Shown: positions 1 through 8,012 of the stretch, piece after piece
Position numbering within the stretch: the first letter of the stretch is position 1
How the letters are laid out: every line of letters begins with the position of its first letter
Origin: Treponema medium
Lineage (GTDB): Bacteria > Spirochaetota > Spirochaetia > Treponematales > Treponemataceae
NCBI RefSeq assembly: GCF_017161265.1
Contig: NZ_CP031393.1
Location: forward strand, 806,001 to 870,000
Reading direction: 5' to 3'
Length of the DNA stretch: 64,000 nt
The notes under the pieces: model-generated
Seen by the model: only the letters and a program-made list of their open reading frames with translations
What the model was told of the DNA's origin: nothing
Databases searched by the model: none
Position numbers and translations under genes: made by a program

Positions 1-1
1 C

Positions 2-148
2 GGGTTAAGCGCAAGCAAGACGGAAAATATAGAAGACCTACTGGCGCAAATAGCTGAAAAATTCGACTTTTTAGTTGACGACCGTCCGCTGGAAAAAGAT
101 TTGCGCACAATAATAGCAGCAATCGATTCAAAATATTGGAAAGTATAA
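2..148 (+). CDS. C-terminal end of an unidentified protein (partial)
   Basis: The window opens inside a reading frame that runs 48 codons to a TAA at 146-148. The visible tail is hydrophilic and probably helical (it contains IEDLLAQIAEKFDFLVDD and ends SKYWKV) and carries no motif I recognise. The stop lies 4 bp before the thioesterase start, so it is almost certainly an upstream member of the same operon. From its place in an aryl-polyene-like cluster it could be a biosynthetic transferase, but that is only positional inference. Confidence 0.6.
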   Translation, partial: GLSASKTENIEDLLAQIAEKFDFLVDDRPLEKDLRTIIAAIDSKYWKV

Positions 149-152
149 ATCT

Positions 153-584
153 ATGGATACTATTTATTTTTCATCCGATTGTTACGTTACCGCTCAGTTT
201 TACGATGTCGATGTTATGCAGGTCGTATATCACGGTAACTATACGAGGTATATGGAAGAAGCCCGCTCTTTATTGCTGGATGCATTAGGCTACGGTTATT
301 TTGATATGCAAGCGGATGGTTTAGTATGGCCGGTTGTAAAACTCGAAATAAAATATATCAAGCCGATTACACTTAAACAGCGTGTCCGGATACATACAAG
401 CTTAATTGAATATGAAAACCGGATCGGTATTTCGTATCTTTTTTATGACGAGCATAATACGCTGTTGTGTAAGGCAAAGACATATCAGATGGCAGTTTCT
501 ATCGAAACAAAACAATCCTGTTTTTCAAGCAAAACATTCATTGAGAAGGTTGAAGCACTATGCAAAAAAAATTCAAACGCATAA
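153..584 (+). CDS. YbgC/FadM-type acyl-CoA thioesterase (hotdog fold)
   Basis: This 143-residue protein has the classic 4-hydroxybenzoyl-CoA thioesterase signature near its N-terminus: an Asp in FYDVDVMQVVYHGNYTRYME (residues about 17-36), where the family has YxDTDxxGVVYHxNYxxxxE. The catalytic Asp and the VVYH-NY segment are intact and the length is normal for the family. Such enzymes hydrolyse acyl-CoA or acyl-ACP thioesters in the cytoplasm. It sits first in a run thioesterase, LolA-like, MMPL exporter, the order seen in aryl polyene clusters where the thioesterase is ApeK. Its 3' end overlaps the next gene by 25 bp, implying translational coupling. The exact substrate is inferred from context only. 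Confidence 0.85.
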   Translation: MDTIYFSSDCYVTAQFYDVDVMQVVYHGNYTRYMEEARSLLLDALGYGYFDMQADGLVWPVVKLEIKYIKPITLKQRVRIHTSLIEYENRIGISYLFYDEHNTLLCKAKTYQMAVSIETKQSCFSSKTFIEKVEALCKKNSNA

Positions 585-1153
585 TATATGTCGGTATGAT
601 ACTTCTGCTTATAGTATCATCTTTGGCGTCTCAAACGATTGATAATTTAGTAACGGTAAAAGGTTCGTACAAACAAAAAAATTACATCGCTAAAACAAAA
701 AAAACGATAGAATCATCGGGAACCTTTGTTTTATCCCGTGAACACGGTATTATATGGTATACGGAAAAGCCGCAAAAATCGGTTACTGTAATGACCGAAC
801 AAAAAGTACTACAGGTATTTCCAAACGGTAAAGAAAAAGTACTGGGAAATTCCGGTAACGCTATTTTCAATTCAGTTGCGCTGCTTACCAAATCTCTATT
901 TACCCAAGATACTGCGGTAATAGAAAAATACTTACATGCAACGCAAACCGAAAGCGGTGTGTGGGTCTATACTCCAAAAGACGATACGCTTGCGTCGGTA
1001 ATAAAAAAGATTGAATTGAAGAATGCCGATAACGGTTACATCGGTTCGGCCGTTATTACGTATGGGAACGGCGATACTACCGAATATGTGCTTTCCGTAT
1101 CGTCTTTTAATGAGGCTTTAACAACGGATGCAACAACGTACTTTGAAAAATAA
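560..1153 (+). CDS. LolA-like outer-membrane lipoprotein carrier protein
   Basis: A 197-residue secreted protein with an N-terminal hydrophobic signal segment (about residues 8-24, IIYVGMILLLIVSSLAS). The mature part holds a LolA-fold feature, GTFVLSREHGIIWYTEKP near residues 54-71, matching the G-x-F-x2-x-R-P-x3-x-W pattern of LolA/YhdG-like proteins. LolA carriers ferry acylated molecules through the periplasm. In aryl polyene clusters a LolA-like protein is encoded between the thioesterase and the MMPL exporter, as here, and is thought to help move the polyene-lipid to the outer membrane. It overlaps the preceding gene by 25 bp and the next by 26 bp. Family assignment is good; the transported lipid is inferred. 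Confidence 0.75.
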   Translation: MQKKFKRIIYVGMILLLIVSSLASQTIDNLVTVKGSYKQKNYIAKTKKTIESSGTFVLSREHGIIWYTEKPQKSVTVMTEQKVLQVFPNGKEKVLGNSGNAIFNSVALLTKSLFTQDTAVIEKYLHATQTESGVWVYTPKDDTLASVIKKIELKNADNGYIGSAVITYGNGDTTEYVLSVSSFNEALTTDATTYFEK

Positions 1154-3473
1154 AATTCCGCTTCTTTTTTGGATTGCATTACATATCAGTGTTGCAATAC
1201 TCTTTTTAGTTTTCCCTCACGGAACAATCGAAACAGACCTTATTTCGATTGTTCCGAAAATTTCACAAGACCGTTCGTTTGAAAAACCGCTGAAACATTT
1301 TTTCTCTCTTTCATCAAATACTATTAATCTCTTTGTAGAGTCTGAACATTTTGATACTGCAAAAGAAGCGGTTTATCAACTTGAACATAAAATACGAGAA
1401 TTGTCGAATCAGGTACGGGTACAGTTGGAAGTCGGCGGGGGTGATTATAACGCCTTGCTGGAATTCTTTGACGAACATAAATATGCGCTCTTGTCCGATC
1501 ATATTGCACGGCAATTATCGTATGGAGGAGCCGCCGAGCTTGCAGAAGAAGCCGTTGCAAATGTGTATTCTCCGTTTTTCATCTCTCCATTTACCAATAT
1601 AGAAACCGATCCGTTTTTACTTGTGAACGGTAAAGTGGAAGATCTATTGGAAGCGCTCACGGTTAATTTACCGACGTTACAAATGCAGGATAATCTTTTG
1701 TATGCGAGTGTTGAAGGTAAAAATAATATCTTTATGACAATAGATTTACCGGTTGAATTTTCCAGTGCGGATGGACGCTTCCAATTTATGCGGCAATTTT
1801 TGAATTATGTTGACGAACTGTCCCGCTCATCCGGCGTATCGATTTATTATTCAGGTGTTCCGGTACATAGCTTTTACAGCCAAAAAAGTGCGCAGCTGCA
1901 AATCAGCATTATTTCCACAATATCGATTATTGCAACCTTTTTCTTATTTTGGTTTACCTATAAAAGCATCGGCGTTTTTATTGTGTGTATGGGAACACTT
2001 GCTCTTTCAACAGGACTTGCCTATTGTATAACATCCATTCTTTTTCCGTCTATTCATATTTTCTCATTTGTGTTCGGTACCAGCGTCATCGGCGTTACCA
2101 TGGATTATTCTATTCATTATATTACACACTGGTATTTTGAAAACGGTGCAAGAGACGTTATTAAAAAAATATTTGTGAGTTTGTTCTTAGGGCTTTTAAC
2201 CACCGTCATCAGCTATGTTGCACTTTCTTTTTCGAGTATCGCACTGTTGCGGCAATTATCGCTCTTTTCAATAGTAGGTGTTACCGGCAGTTTTTTAACG
2301 GTTGTTATTGTGTTCCCCTTGATCTTTAAAAATCCGCCTAAAAAAAACAACAACAGGGTGTTAACCTTAAGCGAAACATACTTGCGGTCGTATTCATCTG
2401 TTTTTGCAAACCGGCGTAAAATGCTTTCTTTTGCCGCTGCAATATTGATATGCGTGTCCGTATGGGGGGTAACAAAGATACGGGCAGATTTTTCAGCTAC
2501 CGGTTTATACAGTATCCCGGATAATTTAATCGGACAAGAGATAGCCGTCAATGAACGTATGGGGAATATGTCCAACACCGATTTGGTTATTGTTAAGGCG
2601 GACAGTGTTGATGCGTTAGCGGAAAAAGAAGAGCTGCTTGCCCCGCTGTTAAAAGATGAGCAGTATCTTGCGTTATCAAAGTTTTTACCGTCGATAAAAA
2701 AACAACGGGAAAATATACTACTGGTAAAAAAAGAACTGCTTCCGCTCTTGGAACAGCAGACAGAAGCGCTTGCGCTTGACCGGCAGACCTTTTTAAATAT
2801 CCGCAAAGATATCGAGCAATCAGAGGAACACCTTGTCGGGATAGAACAATTAGCGCAATTCTCCGCACTGTCAAGTTTGCAAAAGTTGATTTTAAAAAAT
2901 GACGACTCCTATTTTTCAGTTATTATTTTACAAAAAGGACTGAATGCTCAAATAAAAAACAGTATAGAAGCTGCTGACTTTGGAATTAAAGTGTTTTCTG
3001 TTCTTCCTGCGATAAACGCAGCATTGAATAAAACCGCATACGAAGCAATGCTGTTTAATGTTGGCGCCTATTTGCTTATCTTTTTTGTTATTTTTATGTT
3101 CTTGTATAAAAAACAGGCGCTCGTCATTATTGCAATACAAATGGCTTGTCTGCTTCTCAATTTGGGGATACACGGTTTGTTCGGCATTCCGGTAAATATT
3201 TTTTCTATTCTGGCGCTCATTTTGTCGTTAGGTATCTCAATGGACTTTTTTATTTTCTTCTCACATAACGCAGAAATAAAAGGTATTACATTTATTGCCG
3301 TCTTTCTTTCTATGCTGACAACCATTTTATCATTCGGAACACTTTCGTTCAGCAGCTTTATTCCGGTTCGTTCGTTTGCTCTTTCTCTTTTTATCGGTAT
3401 TGTGTGCGCTTTCGTGTTTGCGCCCATCGTTATGCTCTTTGGGCGGGATAAGCAAAAATCCGTTCTGCAGTAA
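1128..3473 (+). CDS. MMPL/RND-type lipid exporter
   Basis: A 781-residue inner-membrane protein with the RND/MMPL layout: one N-terminal transmembrane helix, a large periplasmic loop (residues about 35-255), five helices (about 258-415), one more helix and a second loop (about 435-645), then five helices ending near residue 770. The first membrane block contains GVTMDYSIHYITHW and the second LGISMDFFIFFSH, each with an Asp-centred SMD/TMD motif as in proton-driven MMPL transporters. It corresponds in order and size to ApeM of aryl polyene clusters. It overlaps the upstream LolA-like gene and, tail to tail, the 3' end of the opposite-strand PPTase by 44 bp. Confidence 0.85.
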   Translation: MQQRTLKNKIPLLFWIALHISVAILFLVFPHGTIETDLISIVPKISQDRSFEKPLKHFFSLSSNTINLFVESEHFDTAKEAVYQLEHKIRELSNQVRVQLEVGGGDYNALLEFFDEHKYALLSDHIARQLSYGGAAELAEEAVANVYSPFFISPFTNIETDPFLLVNGKVEDLLEALTVNLPTLQMQDNLLYASVEGKNNIFMTIDLPVEFSSADGRFQFMRQFLNYVDELSRSSGVSIYYSGVPVHSFYSQKSAQLQISIISTISIIATFFLFWFTYKSIGVFIVCMGTLALSTGLAYCITSILFPSIHIFSFVFGTSVIGVTMDYSIHYITHWYFENGARDVIKKIFVSLFLGLLTTVISYVALSFSSIALLRQLSLFSIVGVTGSFLTVVIVFPLIFKNPPKKNNNRVLTLSETYLRSYSSVFANRRKMLSFAAAILICVSVWGVTKIRADFSATGLYSIPDNLIGQEIAVNERMGNMSNTDLVIVKADSVDALAEKEELLAPLLKDEQYLALSKFLPSIKKQRENILLVKKELLPLLEQQTEALALDRQTFLNIRKDIEQSEEHLVGIEQLAQFSALSSLQKLILKNDDSYFSVIILQKGLNAQIKNSIEAADFGIKVFSVLPAINAALNKTAYEAMLFNVGAYLLIFFVIFMFLYKKQALVIIAIQMACLLLNLGIHGLFGIPVNIFSILALILSLGISMDFFIFFSHNAEIKGITFIAVFLSMLTTILSFGTLSFSSFIPVRSFALSLFIGIVCAFVFAPIVMLFGRDKQKSVLQ

Positions 3474-4080
3474 TACGGGTATGCGTTTCTGTTGGCTCAT
3501 GCCACTCAAATTCAATATTTGTATCCTGCCCTGCGATGATAATGCTGACCACAAAATGCTCCGTTTGTTCTTCCGATGCCTTTGTGAGATAAAAAGAAAA
3601 GATGCTGTGTGGGTAGGCTGTATTATCCGCAGCAGTATCTTTTACCGCAGTCCCCTCCGGCAGATTAATGTGTACGGAATCTTTTATCGAAAAAACACTG
3701 CCGTCATGTAATTTTATATCGGCCTCTTTTATTGTCCATAATAAGAAAAAATCTTTTTCGATTGCCGTTGACTGTGTAAGCTGATCTTGTTCCGTTGCTG
3801 TAAACGCATATTCTGCAATTGCTTGAAAGTGTTTGGGGCGGCATTGTTCAATATCAACGGCAATATTTTTTTCCGCCATCACGGTGATACAATACTTTTT
3901 CGTATGCGAGCCGCTAAAAAAAAGCGTCTCCGTGTGCGCAAAAAACGGGCGCCCGTTTTTTGTCCTTAGAATAGTATAGTCGGGCTGTTCATTAAAATAA
4001 CGTTTTTTCATCTTCAAAGCGGTCTGCTCAATGATACTGTACTGCAGAGCAGCGGAATCGCTAAAACCGTATTTACTCAC
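3430..4080 (-). CDS. 4'-phosphopantetheinyl transferase, 5' end displaced by an insertion sequence
   Basis: The 216-codon frame carries the Sfp-type PPTase motifs: NGRPFF, FSGSHTKKY (motif with His), KNIAVDIEQCRP (Mg-binding GIDIE-like motif with Asp and Glu) and FFLLWTIKEADIK (W-x2-KEA). PPTases load phosphopantetheine onto acyl carrier proteins, so it would activate the carrier proteins of the surrounding pathway. The apparent GTG start at 4080 is formed by the terminal sequence of the adjacent IS, and about 30 N-terminal residues usual for the family are missing. A matching 16-codon N-terminal piece lies on the same strand beyond the IS (5417-5465). The gene is therefore read as IS-disrupted; whether the GTG at 4080 gives active protein cannot be seen. 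Confidence 0.8.
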   Translation of the reverse strand: MSKYGFSDSAALQYSIIEQTALKMKKRYFNEQPDYTILRTKNGRPFFAHTETLFFSGSHTKKYCITVMAEKNIAVDIEQCRPKHFQAIAEYAFTATEQDQLTQSTAIEKDFFLLWTIKEADIKLHDGSVFSIKDSVHINLPEGTAVKDTAADNTAYPHSIFSFYLTKASEEQTEHFVVSIIIAGQDTNIEFEWHEPTETHTRITAERIFAYPAQRA

Positions 4081-4130
4081 GTAAAAATCTAACCGAAAGG
4101 ATTGCGGTTACTCAAGTAAAAATCTAACCG
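4078..4130. repeat. Left end of the IS: two copies of the terminal motif
   Basis: The motif GTAAAAATCTAACCG occurs at 4081-4095 and again at 4116-4130, spaced about 35 bp apart, in the same orientation. These are probable transposase-binding sites. Confidence 0.7.
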
Positions 4131-4137
4131 TAGCACT

Positions 4138-5337
4138 CTATGTCCAAGGTTGAGCCATAGAGATAAGTTTACTTTGCAAGCTTTGCGTTGTTTCAAGCAG
4201 CTGTTGTAAATCCAAGTTGTTCTTCCTGCGGCACAGCTCAGCTTTTACCGCCTCGCTTACATCAGAGCTTTCCATCAGCCTGCAATACGGAGTCTTTGCC
4301 GTATCATATTTTTTTATGACCTTTGCGTCTATCCGTTTTTTTGAAATAATTTTCATCGAAGGAAAAAAGAAATTGACGAGCTTATTATACTGCTGATAAA
4401 GGTCAGCCATAACCGCTCGCGCAGCTTCTCCCTCAAAGCGATAGTAACCGACAATGTGCCTTACGACACTATCATTTTTCTGTTCAACAAAACAATTATC
4501 ATTCTTTTTATACGATCGGCTCCGAGTGAAGATAATCTCATTACTTTTACACCATTGCAACAGCTGTGTATTTTTGAACTCACTTCCGTTGTCGCTATCA
4601 ATACCTTTCATCTGAAACGGGAGCTTCTCTTTCACATCTTCTATTGCTTCTTTTACCCAACGATGAGCTTTGTTTAAAAGGGCTCTATTTTCCGTCCAGC
4701 CTGAATGAACATCGGTAAGGGTAAGCGTGCAAATATACTGTCCTTGGGTACTTATGCCGCAGTTGGCAACGGTGTCAACCTCAAAAAAACCCGGCTTCCG
4801 TTCATCCCAATCGAAAAAGGTACGGATGGGGATGAGCTTATTAAGATTCTTTACAGGTCGTGTTGTTGAAATACCGCGGATGGAATGTTTTGGGATTTCC
4901 GGTTTAAGAATCCTGCCGACTGTCGCGCTTGATATGCGGGCGAGTTTTGCTTTCAGTTTTTCATCATAGCTGAACTTTTGAGCAAAGTAATCGATATTAT
5001 CCCGAATGAACGGCACGAGCCGTTTTGCACACAGATACATCGAAAAAATCCACAGCCGGATGACTTCTTGTTGTACGTCTTGACCGTAGTATTTTTCATA
5101 GTTCCGCTTTTTACGTGTCTTTGTAATAACCTGTACGCTCTGTCTTGCGACATTGTTAAAGTGCGTGAGTTTTACGTATGCACTGTTTTTCAGAACGTGA
5201 ATGGCATACTTTCGATTGTAACCGGTTGTTGCGATGAACTCATCGAGGATTTTCGTCTTTTGTTTCTTTGCTGCCGTACAATACCGTTTTGCCGTTTCTT
5301 CGCTCAATTTCTTTTTTGTTTTCATGTCTAACCCCAT
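4138..5337 (-). CDS. IS transposase, integrase-core DDE family
   Basis: A 399-residue transposase. The N-terminal part (ETAKRYCTAAKKQKTKILDE, then TGYNRKYAIHVL) looks like a helix-turn-helix DNA-binding region. The catalytic core shows the DDE triad of rve-type integrases: Asp in FFEVDTVANCG (about residue 190), Asp in KGIDSDNGSEF (about 250) and Glu in NDNCFVEQKN (about 290), with the usual spacing. The frame is full length, so the element may still be active. It starts just inside the right terminal repeats and ends just inside the left ones, filling the IS. Confidence 0.9.
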   Translation of the reverse strand: MGLDMKTKKKLSEETAKRYCTAAKKQKTKILDEFIATTGYNRKYAIHVLKNSAYVKLTHFNNVARQSVQVITKTRKKRNYEKYYGQDVQQEVIRLWIFSMYLCAKRLVPFIRDNIDYFAQKFSYDEKLKAKLARISSATVGRILKPEIPKHSIRGISTTRPVKNLNKLIPIRTFFDWDERKPGFFEVDTVANCGISTQGQYICTLTLTDVHSGWTENRALLNKAHRWVKEAIEDVKEKLPFQMKGIDSDNGSEFKNTQLLQWCKSNEIIFTRSRSYKKNDNCFVEQKNDSVVRHIVGYYRFEGEAARAVMADLYQQYNKLVNFFFPSMKIISKKRIDAKVIKKYDTAKTPYCRLMESSDVSEAVKAELCRRKNNLDLQQLLETTQSLQSKLISMAQPWT

Positions 5338-5364
5338 TGTGCCCTTCCTTTGGGCTTCTATTTT

Positions 5365-5416
5365 GGGTTAGATTTTTACGTGATGCACCGCTTCTTTTTC
5401 GGTTAGATTTAACGTG
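5365..5416. repeat. Right end of the IS: two inverted copies of the terminal motif
   Basis: GGGTTAGATTTTTACGTG (5365-5382) and CGGTTAGATTTAACGTG (5400-5416) are reverse complements of the left-end motifs, spaced about 35 bp apart like the left pair. The outer copy differs by one missing base from the others. Confidence 0.7.
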
Positions 5417-5465
5417 ATTCAATGCGAAAACTTGACAAGGCCTCTATTTCTATGTACACTTTCAC
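5417..5465 (-). pseudogene. N-terminal fragment of the PPTase, cut off by the IS
   Basis: Read leftwards from a GTG at 5465, this stretch encodes VKVYIEIEALSSFRIE before reaching the IS end. That resembles the opening beta-strand of Sfp-type PPTases and lies on the same strand as the 3430-4080 frame. Joining it to the SKYGFSDSAALQYS part across the element gives about 230 residues, the normal family length, but one base must be assigned to the IS for the frames to meet. A TATAAT box lies 6 nt before the GTG. Confidence 0.6.
5432..5460 (+). promoter_or_regulatory. Sigma-70-type promoter for the ketosynthase operon
   Basis: A perfect -35 box TTGACA (5432-5437) is followed after exactly 17 bp by TACACT (5455-5460, 4 of 6 matches). 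It lies between the IS end and the ketosynthase gene, points toward that gene, and overlaps the oppositely directed PPTase 5' end. Confidence 0.65.
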
Positions 5466-5471
5466 TATGAA

Positions 5472-5500
5472 ATTATATGCCGGCAGATCGGAAAAGGCAA
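5472..5500 (-). promoter_or_regulatory. Divergent promoter of the PPTase gene
   Basis: On the minus strand TTGCCT (5500-5495) and a perfect TATAAT (5477-5472) are separated by 17 bp. The -10 box ends only 6 nt before the GTG at 5465, so the transcript would be leaderless. The IS insertion now separates this promoter from most of the PPTase coding sequence. Confidence 0.55.
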
Positions 5501-5509
5501 GCGCAGCGT

Positions 5510-6739
5510 ATGCAGTCGATCTTACTTGATGTAGGACTTATCAATTGTATCGGCCGCACGAAAGCAGATTTTTACAATGCCTATTTTGCTGAGCAAAAAT
5601 CCGGTTTGCGGTCATGTTCAAAACTTGATTCGGTCTTTTCTTTAGGTCTCGTTCCCACCGATTGGTATATACACGAAATATTACCTCATCCGTATAATAA
5701 TCGTATCAATAAACTTGCATTGTGTGCATGCCGCCAGATTGAACCGTTGGTATATCAGGCAAAACAAAAATACGGAGCGGATCGTATCGGTATTGTCGTC
5801 GGTACAACTGATAACGGCAGCGAAGAAACAAATGCTTTTCTTTCGGGAGCGATGAGGGCTTCCGGTGAACATGATGCAGAAAAAACAGTCGGTACTTCCG
5901 GAGAAGTGGACAACAATCCATATCTGCTGGATATGCAGTGCCTCGGGCTGTGTGCAGAGTATCTTTCGCATTTCTTCGGTGTGAGCGGTTTTAGCAGTAC
6001 TATTTCCACCGCCTGTACTTCAAGCGCACATGCGATAAGCCGCGCTGATGAGCTTTTAAAAAGCGATATATGCGATGTGGTTATTGCAGGCGGGGTTGAT
6101 ATCGTTAGCGATGTAGTGCTTGGAGGATTTTCTTCACTTGAAGCGGTAGATACACATACGACGATACCTTTCTCAAAGAATCGCCGTGGTATCAATTTAG
6201 GTGAAGGCGCCGCTTTCTTCGTAATGGCAAAAGAAAATTTTACCGATGCAAAAGATACTATCTTTTTAAAAGGCGCTTCTGATAATGCCGATGCCTTTCA
6301 CATGACAAGCCCCGATGTTTCGGGAACGGCAGCAGCGGCATGCATACAAACCGCTTTACAGCGAGCTCACCTTTCCGTTTCCGATATCGACTATATCAAT
6401 TTACATGGAACCGGCACCAACTTAAACGATAGGATGGAATCCTGCGCCGTCAATTTGATTGAAGCAAGCGCCATTCCTTGCAGTTCATCAAAAACCGCAC
6501 TCGGTCATACGCTTGGAGCTGCCGGAGCGATGGAACTGGCTGTTTGTTATTTAGCGCTTTCGGAACTTAATCAACAACGGATTCTGCCGCCTCATTTTTA
6601 CGACGGTATATATGATTCTGATTTACCTGCTATTCGATTGATAACCGGCAAAACTGTCGCTGAACGATTAAACACCGTTATGAGTTTTTCGTTTGCATTC
6701 GGTGGGAACAATGCCTGCCTTATCGTAGGACGCCGCTAA
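5510..6739 (+). CDS. Beta-ketoacyl-ACP synthase (ApeO-like)
   Basis: A 409-residue thiolase-fold ketosynthase. The active-site Cys lies in STACTSSAHA, and the two His in NLHGTGTNLND and TALGHTLGAAGA; the Cys-His-His triad is complete, so it is a condensing enzyme and not a chain-length factor. An in-frame ATG exists at 5477, but homologous proteins begin with the strand found at MQSILLDVGLINCIG, so 5510 is preferred. It starts a run ketosynthase, dehydratase, ketoreductase, ketosynthase in the same order as apeO-P-Q-R of aryl polyene clusters. It would extend a polyene chain on an acyl carrier protein that is not encoded inside this window. Confidence 0.85.
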   Translation: MQSILLDVGLINCIGRTKADFYNAYFAEQKSGLRSCSKLDSVFSLGLVPTDWYIHEILPHPYNNRINKLALCACRQIEPLVYQAKQKYGADRIGIVVGTTDNGSEETNAFLSGAMRASGEHDAEKTVGTSGEVDNNPYLLDMQCLGLCAEYLSHFFGVSGFSSTISTACTSSAHAISRADELLKSDICDVVIAGGVDIVSDVVLGGFSSLEAVDTHTTIPFSKNRRGINLGEGAAFFVMAKENFTDAKDTIFLKGASDNADAFHMTSPDVSGTAAAACIQTALQRAHLSVSDIDYINLHGTGTNLNDRMESCAVNLIEASAIPCSSSKTALGHTLGAAGAMELAVCYLALSELNQQRILPPHFYDGIYDSDLPAIRLITGKTVAERLNTVMSFSFAFGGNNACLIVGRR

Positions 6740-6779
6740 TTTTGGGGCAATATGCAAAACGTTTTTAAAGGGAAAAGAT

Positions 6780-7262
6780 ATGGAATGCTATCTTAAAAAA
6801 AATAATTTAGGTACTCTCGAAGATTATATAAAGCATACGAAAGATTGGTCGGTGCTTGATGGTGTACTTTCATTTGATTTTGATAACAAAGAGATAACGT
6901 GTTTTGCAAATATCGATGCTGAATCCGTTTTTTATGAGAGCGAATATGACGGCATATATTCGTATACGGGATTTGAATTTATTGCACAGGCTTGCGGCGT
7001 TTACTACGGACTTGAATCTCGTTTAGTTTATAACAGACCGCCCAAATTCGGTTTTATTTTACGGGTCAACAATCTTGAATGTACCGAGATGCTTATTCCC
7101 TCAGGAAAAACCGCAATCGTTTCCGTAAAGGAAAGTCTTCGGGACGGTGTTTTTGCTTATTTTGACGGACAAATATCCGTTGATGACCGGCTGATTGTAA
7201 AGGCAACGCTTATGCTGATGGAAGCGGATTCTGCGCAGAATAATAATTTCAGCGCTCTTTAA
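6780..7262 (+). CDS. ApeP-like hotdog 3-hydroxyacyl-ACP dehydratase
   Basis: A 160-residue hotdog-fold protein. The segment FEFIAQACGVYYGLESRL (about residues 66-83), followed by GFILRVNNLECTE and the hydrophobic RLIVKATLMLMEA strand near the C-terminus, matches the ApeP family of dehydratase-like proteins. In aryl polyene synthesis these remove water from the 3-hydroxyacyl intermediate. It follows the ketosynthase by 40 bp with a GGGAAAAG ribosome-binding site and precedes the ketoreductase by 15 bp. The catalytic residues of this family are less clear than in FabA/FabZ, so activity is inferred from family and order. Confidence 0.75.
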   Translation: MECYLKKNNLGTLEDYIKHTKDWSVLDGVLSFDFDNKEITCFANIDAESVFYESEYDGIYSYTGFEFIAQACGVYYGLESRLVYNRPPKFGFILRVNNLECTEMLIPSGKTAIVSVKESLRDGVFAYFDGQISVDDRLIVKATLMLMEADSAQNNNFSAL

Positions 7263-7277
7263 TAAGCGGAGGAAAAT

Positions 7278-8012
7278 ATGGAGAAAAAAGAGAAACGGAT
7301 ATTGATTACAGGAGCCTCACGCGGGATCGGGAACGCTATTGCTCGTACGCTGATAGAGGAAGGATATTCAGTTGCAGCGTGTTATCACACATCACAATCT
7401 TTTATTGAACCTTTGCAAAAGCTTGCCGATGCAAAAGGTGTCAGCCTGCATCTGCTGCAATTTGATGTGACGAATAGAGGAGCTGCCCGTTGTGCTCTCG
7501 AAGAAGATATAGCAGCGCATGGTGCATATTACGGGGTTGTGTGTAATGCCGGTATTACAAAAGACACTCCCTTTCCCGCAATGAGCGCCGATGATTGGGA
7601 TTCCGTGTTGCGGACAAATCTTGATAGTTTTTATAATATTATCCATCCGGTTGTTATGCCGATGATTCAAGCGCGAAAGCCGGGACGTATAATAGTTATT
7701 ACCTCCATTTCGGGTGTAACAGGAAATCGTGGACAAACTAATTACAGCGCATCAAAAGCTGGTTTAATCGGCGCTGCAAAGTCTTTAGCGATAGAATTGG
7801 GCAAACGAAATATAACCGTAAATTGCATCGCACCGGGGGTTATTGAAACGGATATGGTCAGCCAAGAAATTATCGACTATGTAAAACCGATGATTGCGCT
7901 GAAGCGGATCGGAAGACCGGAAGAGGTTGCGGCTGCAGTGTCTTTCTTTCTTTCGGAGCATGCATCTTATATTACAAAACAAGTACTTTGTGTAGACGGT
8001 GGGATGGTATGA
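7278..8012 (+). CDS. 3-oxoacyl-ACP reductase, FabG-like (ApeQ-like)
   Basis: A 244-residue short-chain dehydrogenase with the cofactor motif TGASRGIG (residues about 11-18), the NAG motif in VVCNAGIT, the catalytic Ser in ITSISG, the YSASKAG Tyr-Lys pair, and the PG motif in CIAPGVIETDM. It should reduce 3-ketoacyl-ACP using NADPH. A good ribosome-binding site (GCGGAGGAAA) precedes the ATG. Its stop codon overlaps the next start as ATGA, so the two are translationally coupled. Position between the dehydratase and the second ketosynthase equals apeQ in aryl polyene clusters. Confidence 0.9.
   Translation: MEKKEKRILITGASRGIGNAIARTLIEEGYSVAACYHTSQSFIEPLQKLADAKGVSLHLLQFDVTNRGAARCALEEDIAAHGAYYGVVCNAGITKDTPFPAMSADDWDSVLRTNLDSFYNIIHPVVMPMIQARKPGRIIVITSISGVTGNRGQTNYSASKAGLIGAAKSLAIELGKRNITVNCIAPGVIETDMVSQEIIDYVKPMIALKRIGRPEEVAAAVSFFLSEHASYITKQVLCVDGGMV

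Larger units (their letters stand above)
4078..5416 (-). mobile_element. Insertion sequence with DDE (rve-type) transposase, about 1.34 kb
   Basis: A single transposase gene is bounded by inverted terminal sequences. The outer pair is CACGTAAAAATCTAACCG at 4078-4095 and the imperfect complement CGGTTAGATTTAACGTG at 5400-5416. A second inner pair lies at 4113-4130 and 5365-5382, so each end holds two copies of the same motif. I see no clear target-site duplication, so the boundaries are good to a few bases. The element sits inside the 5' end of the PPTase gene. The IS family was not assigned with certainty; the integrase-core transposase resembles IS481/ISNCY-like proteins. Confidence 0.8.
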
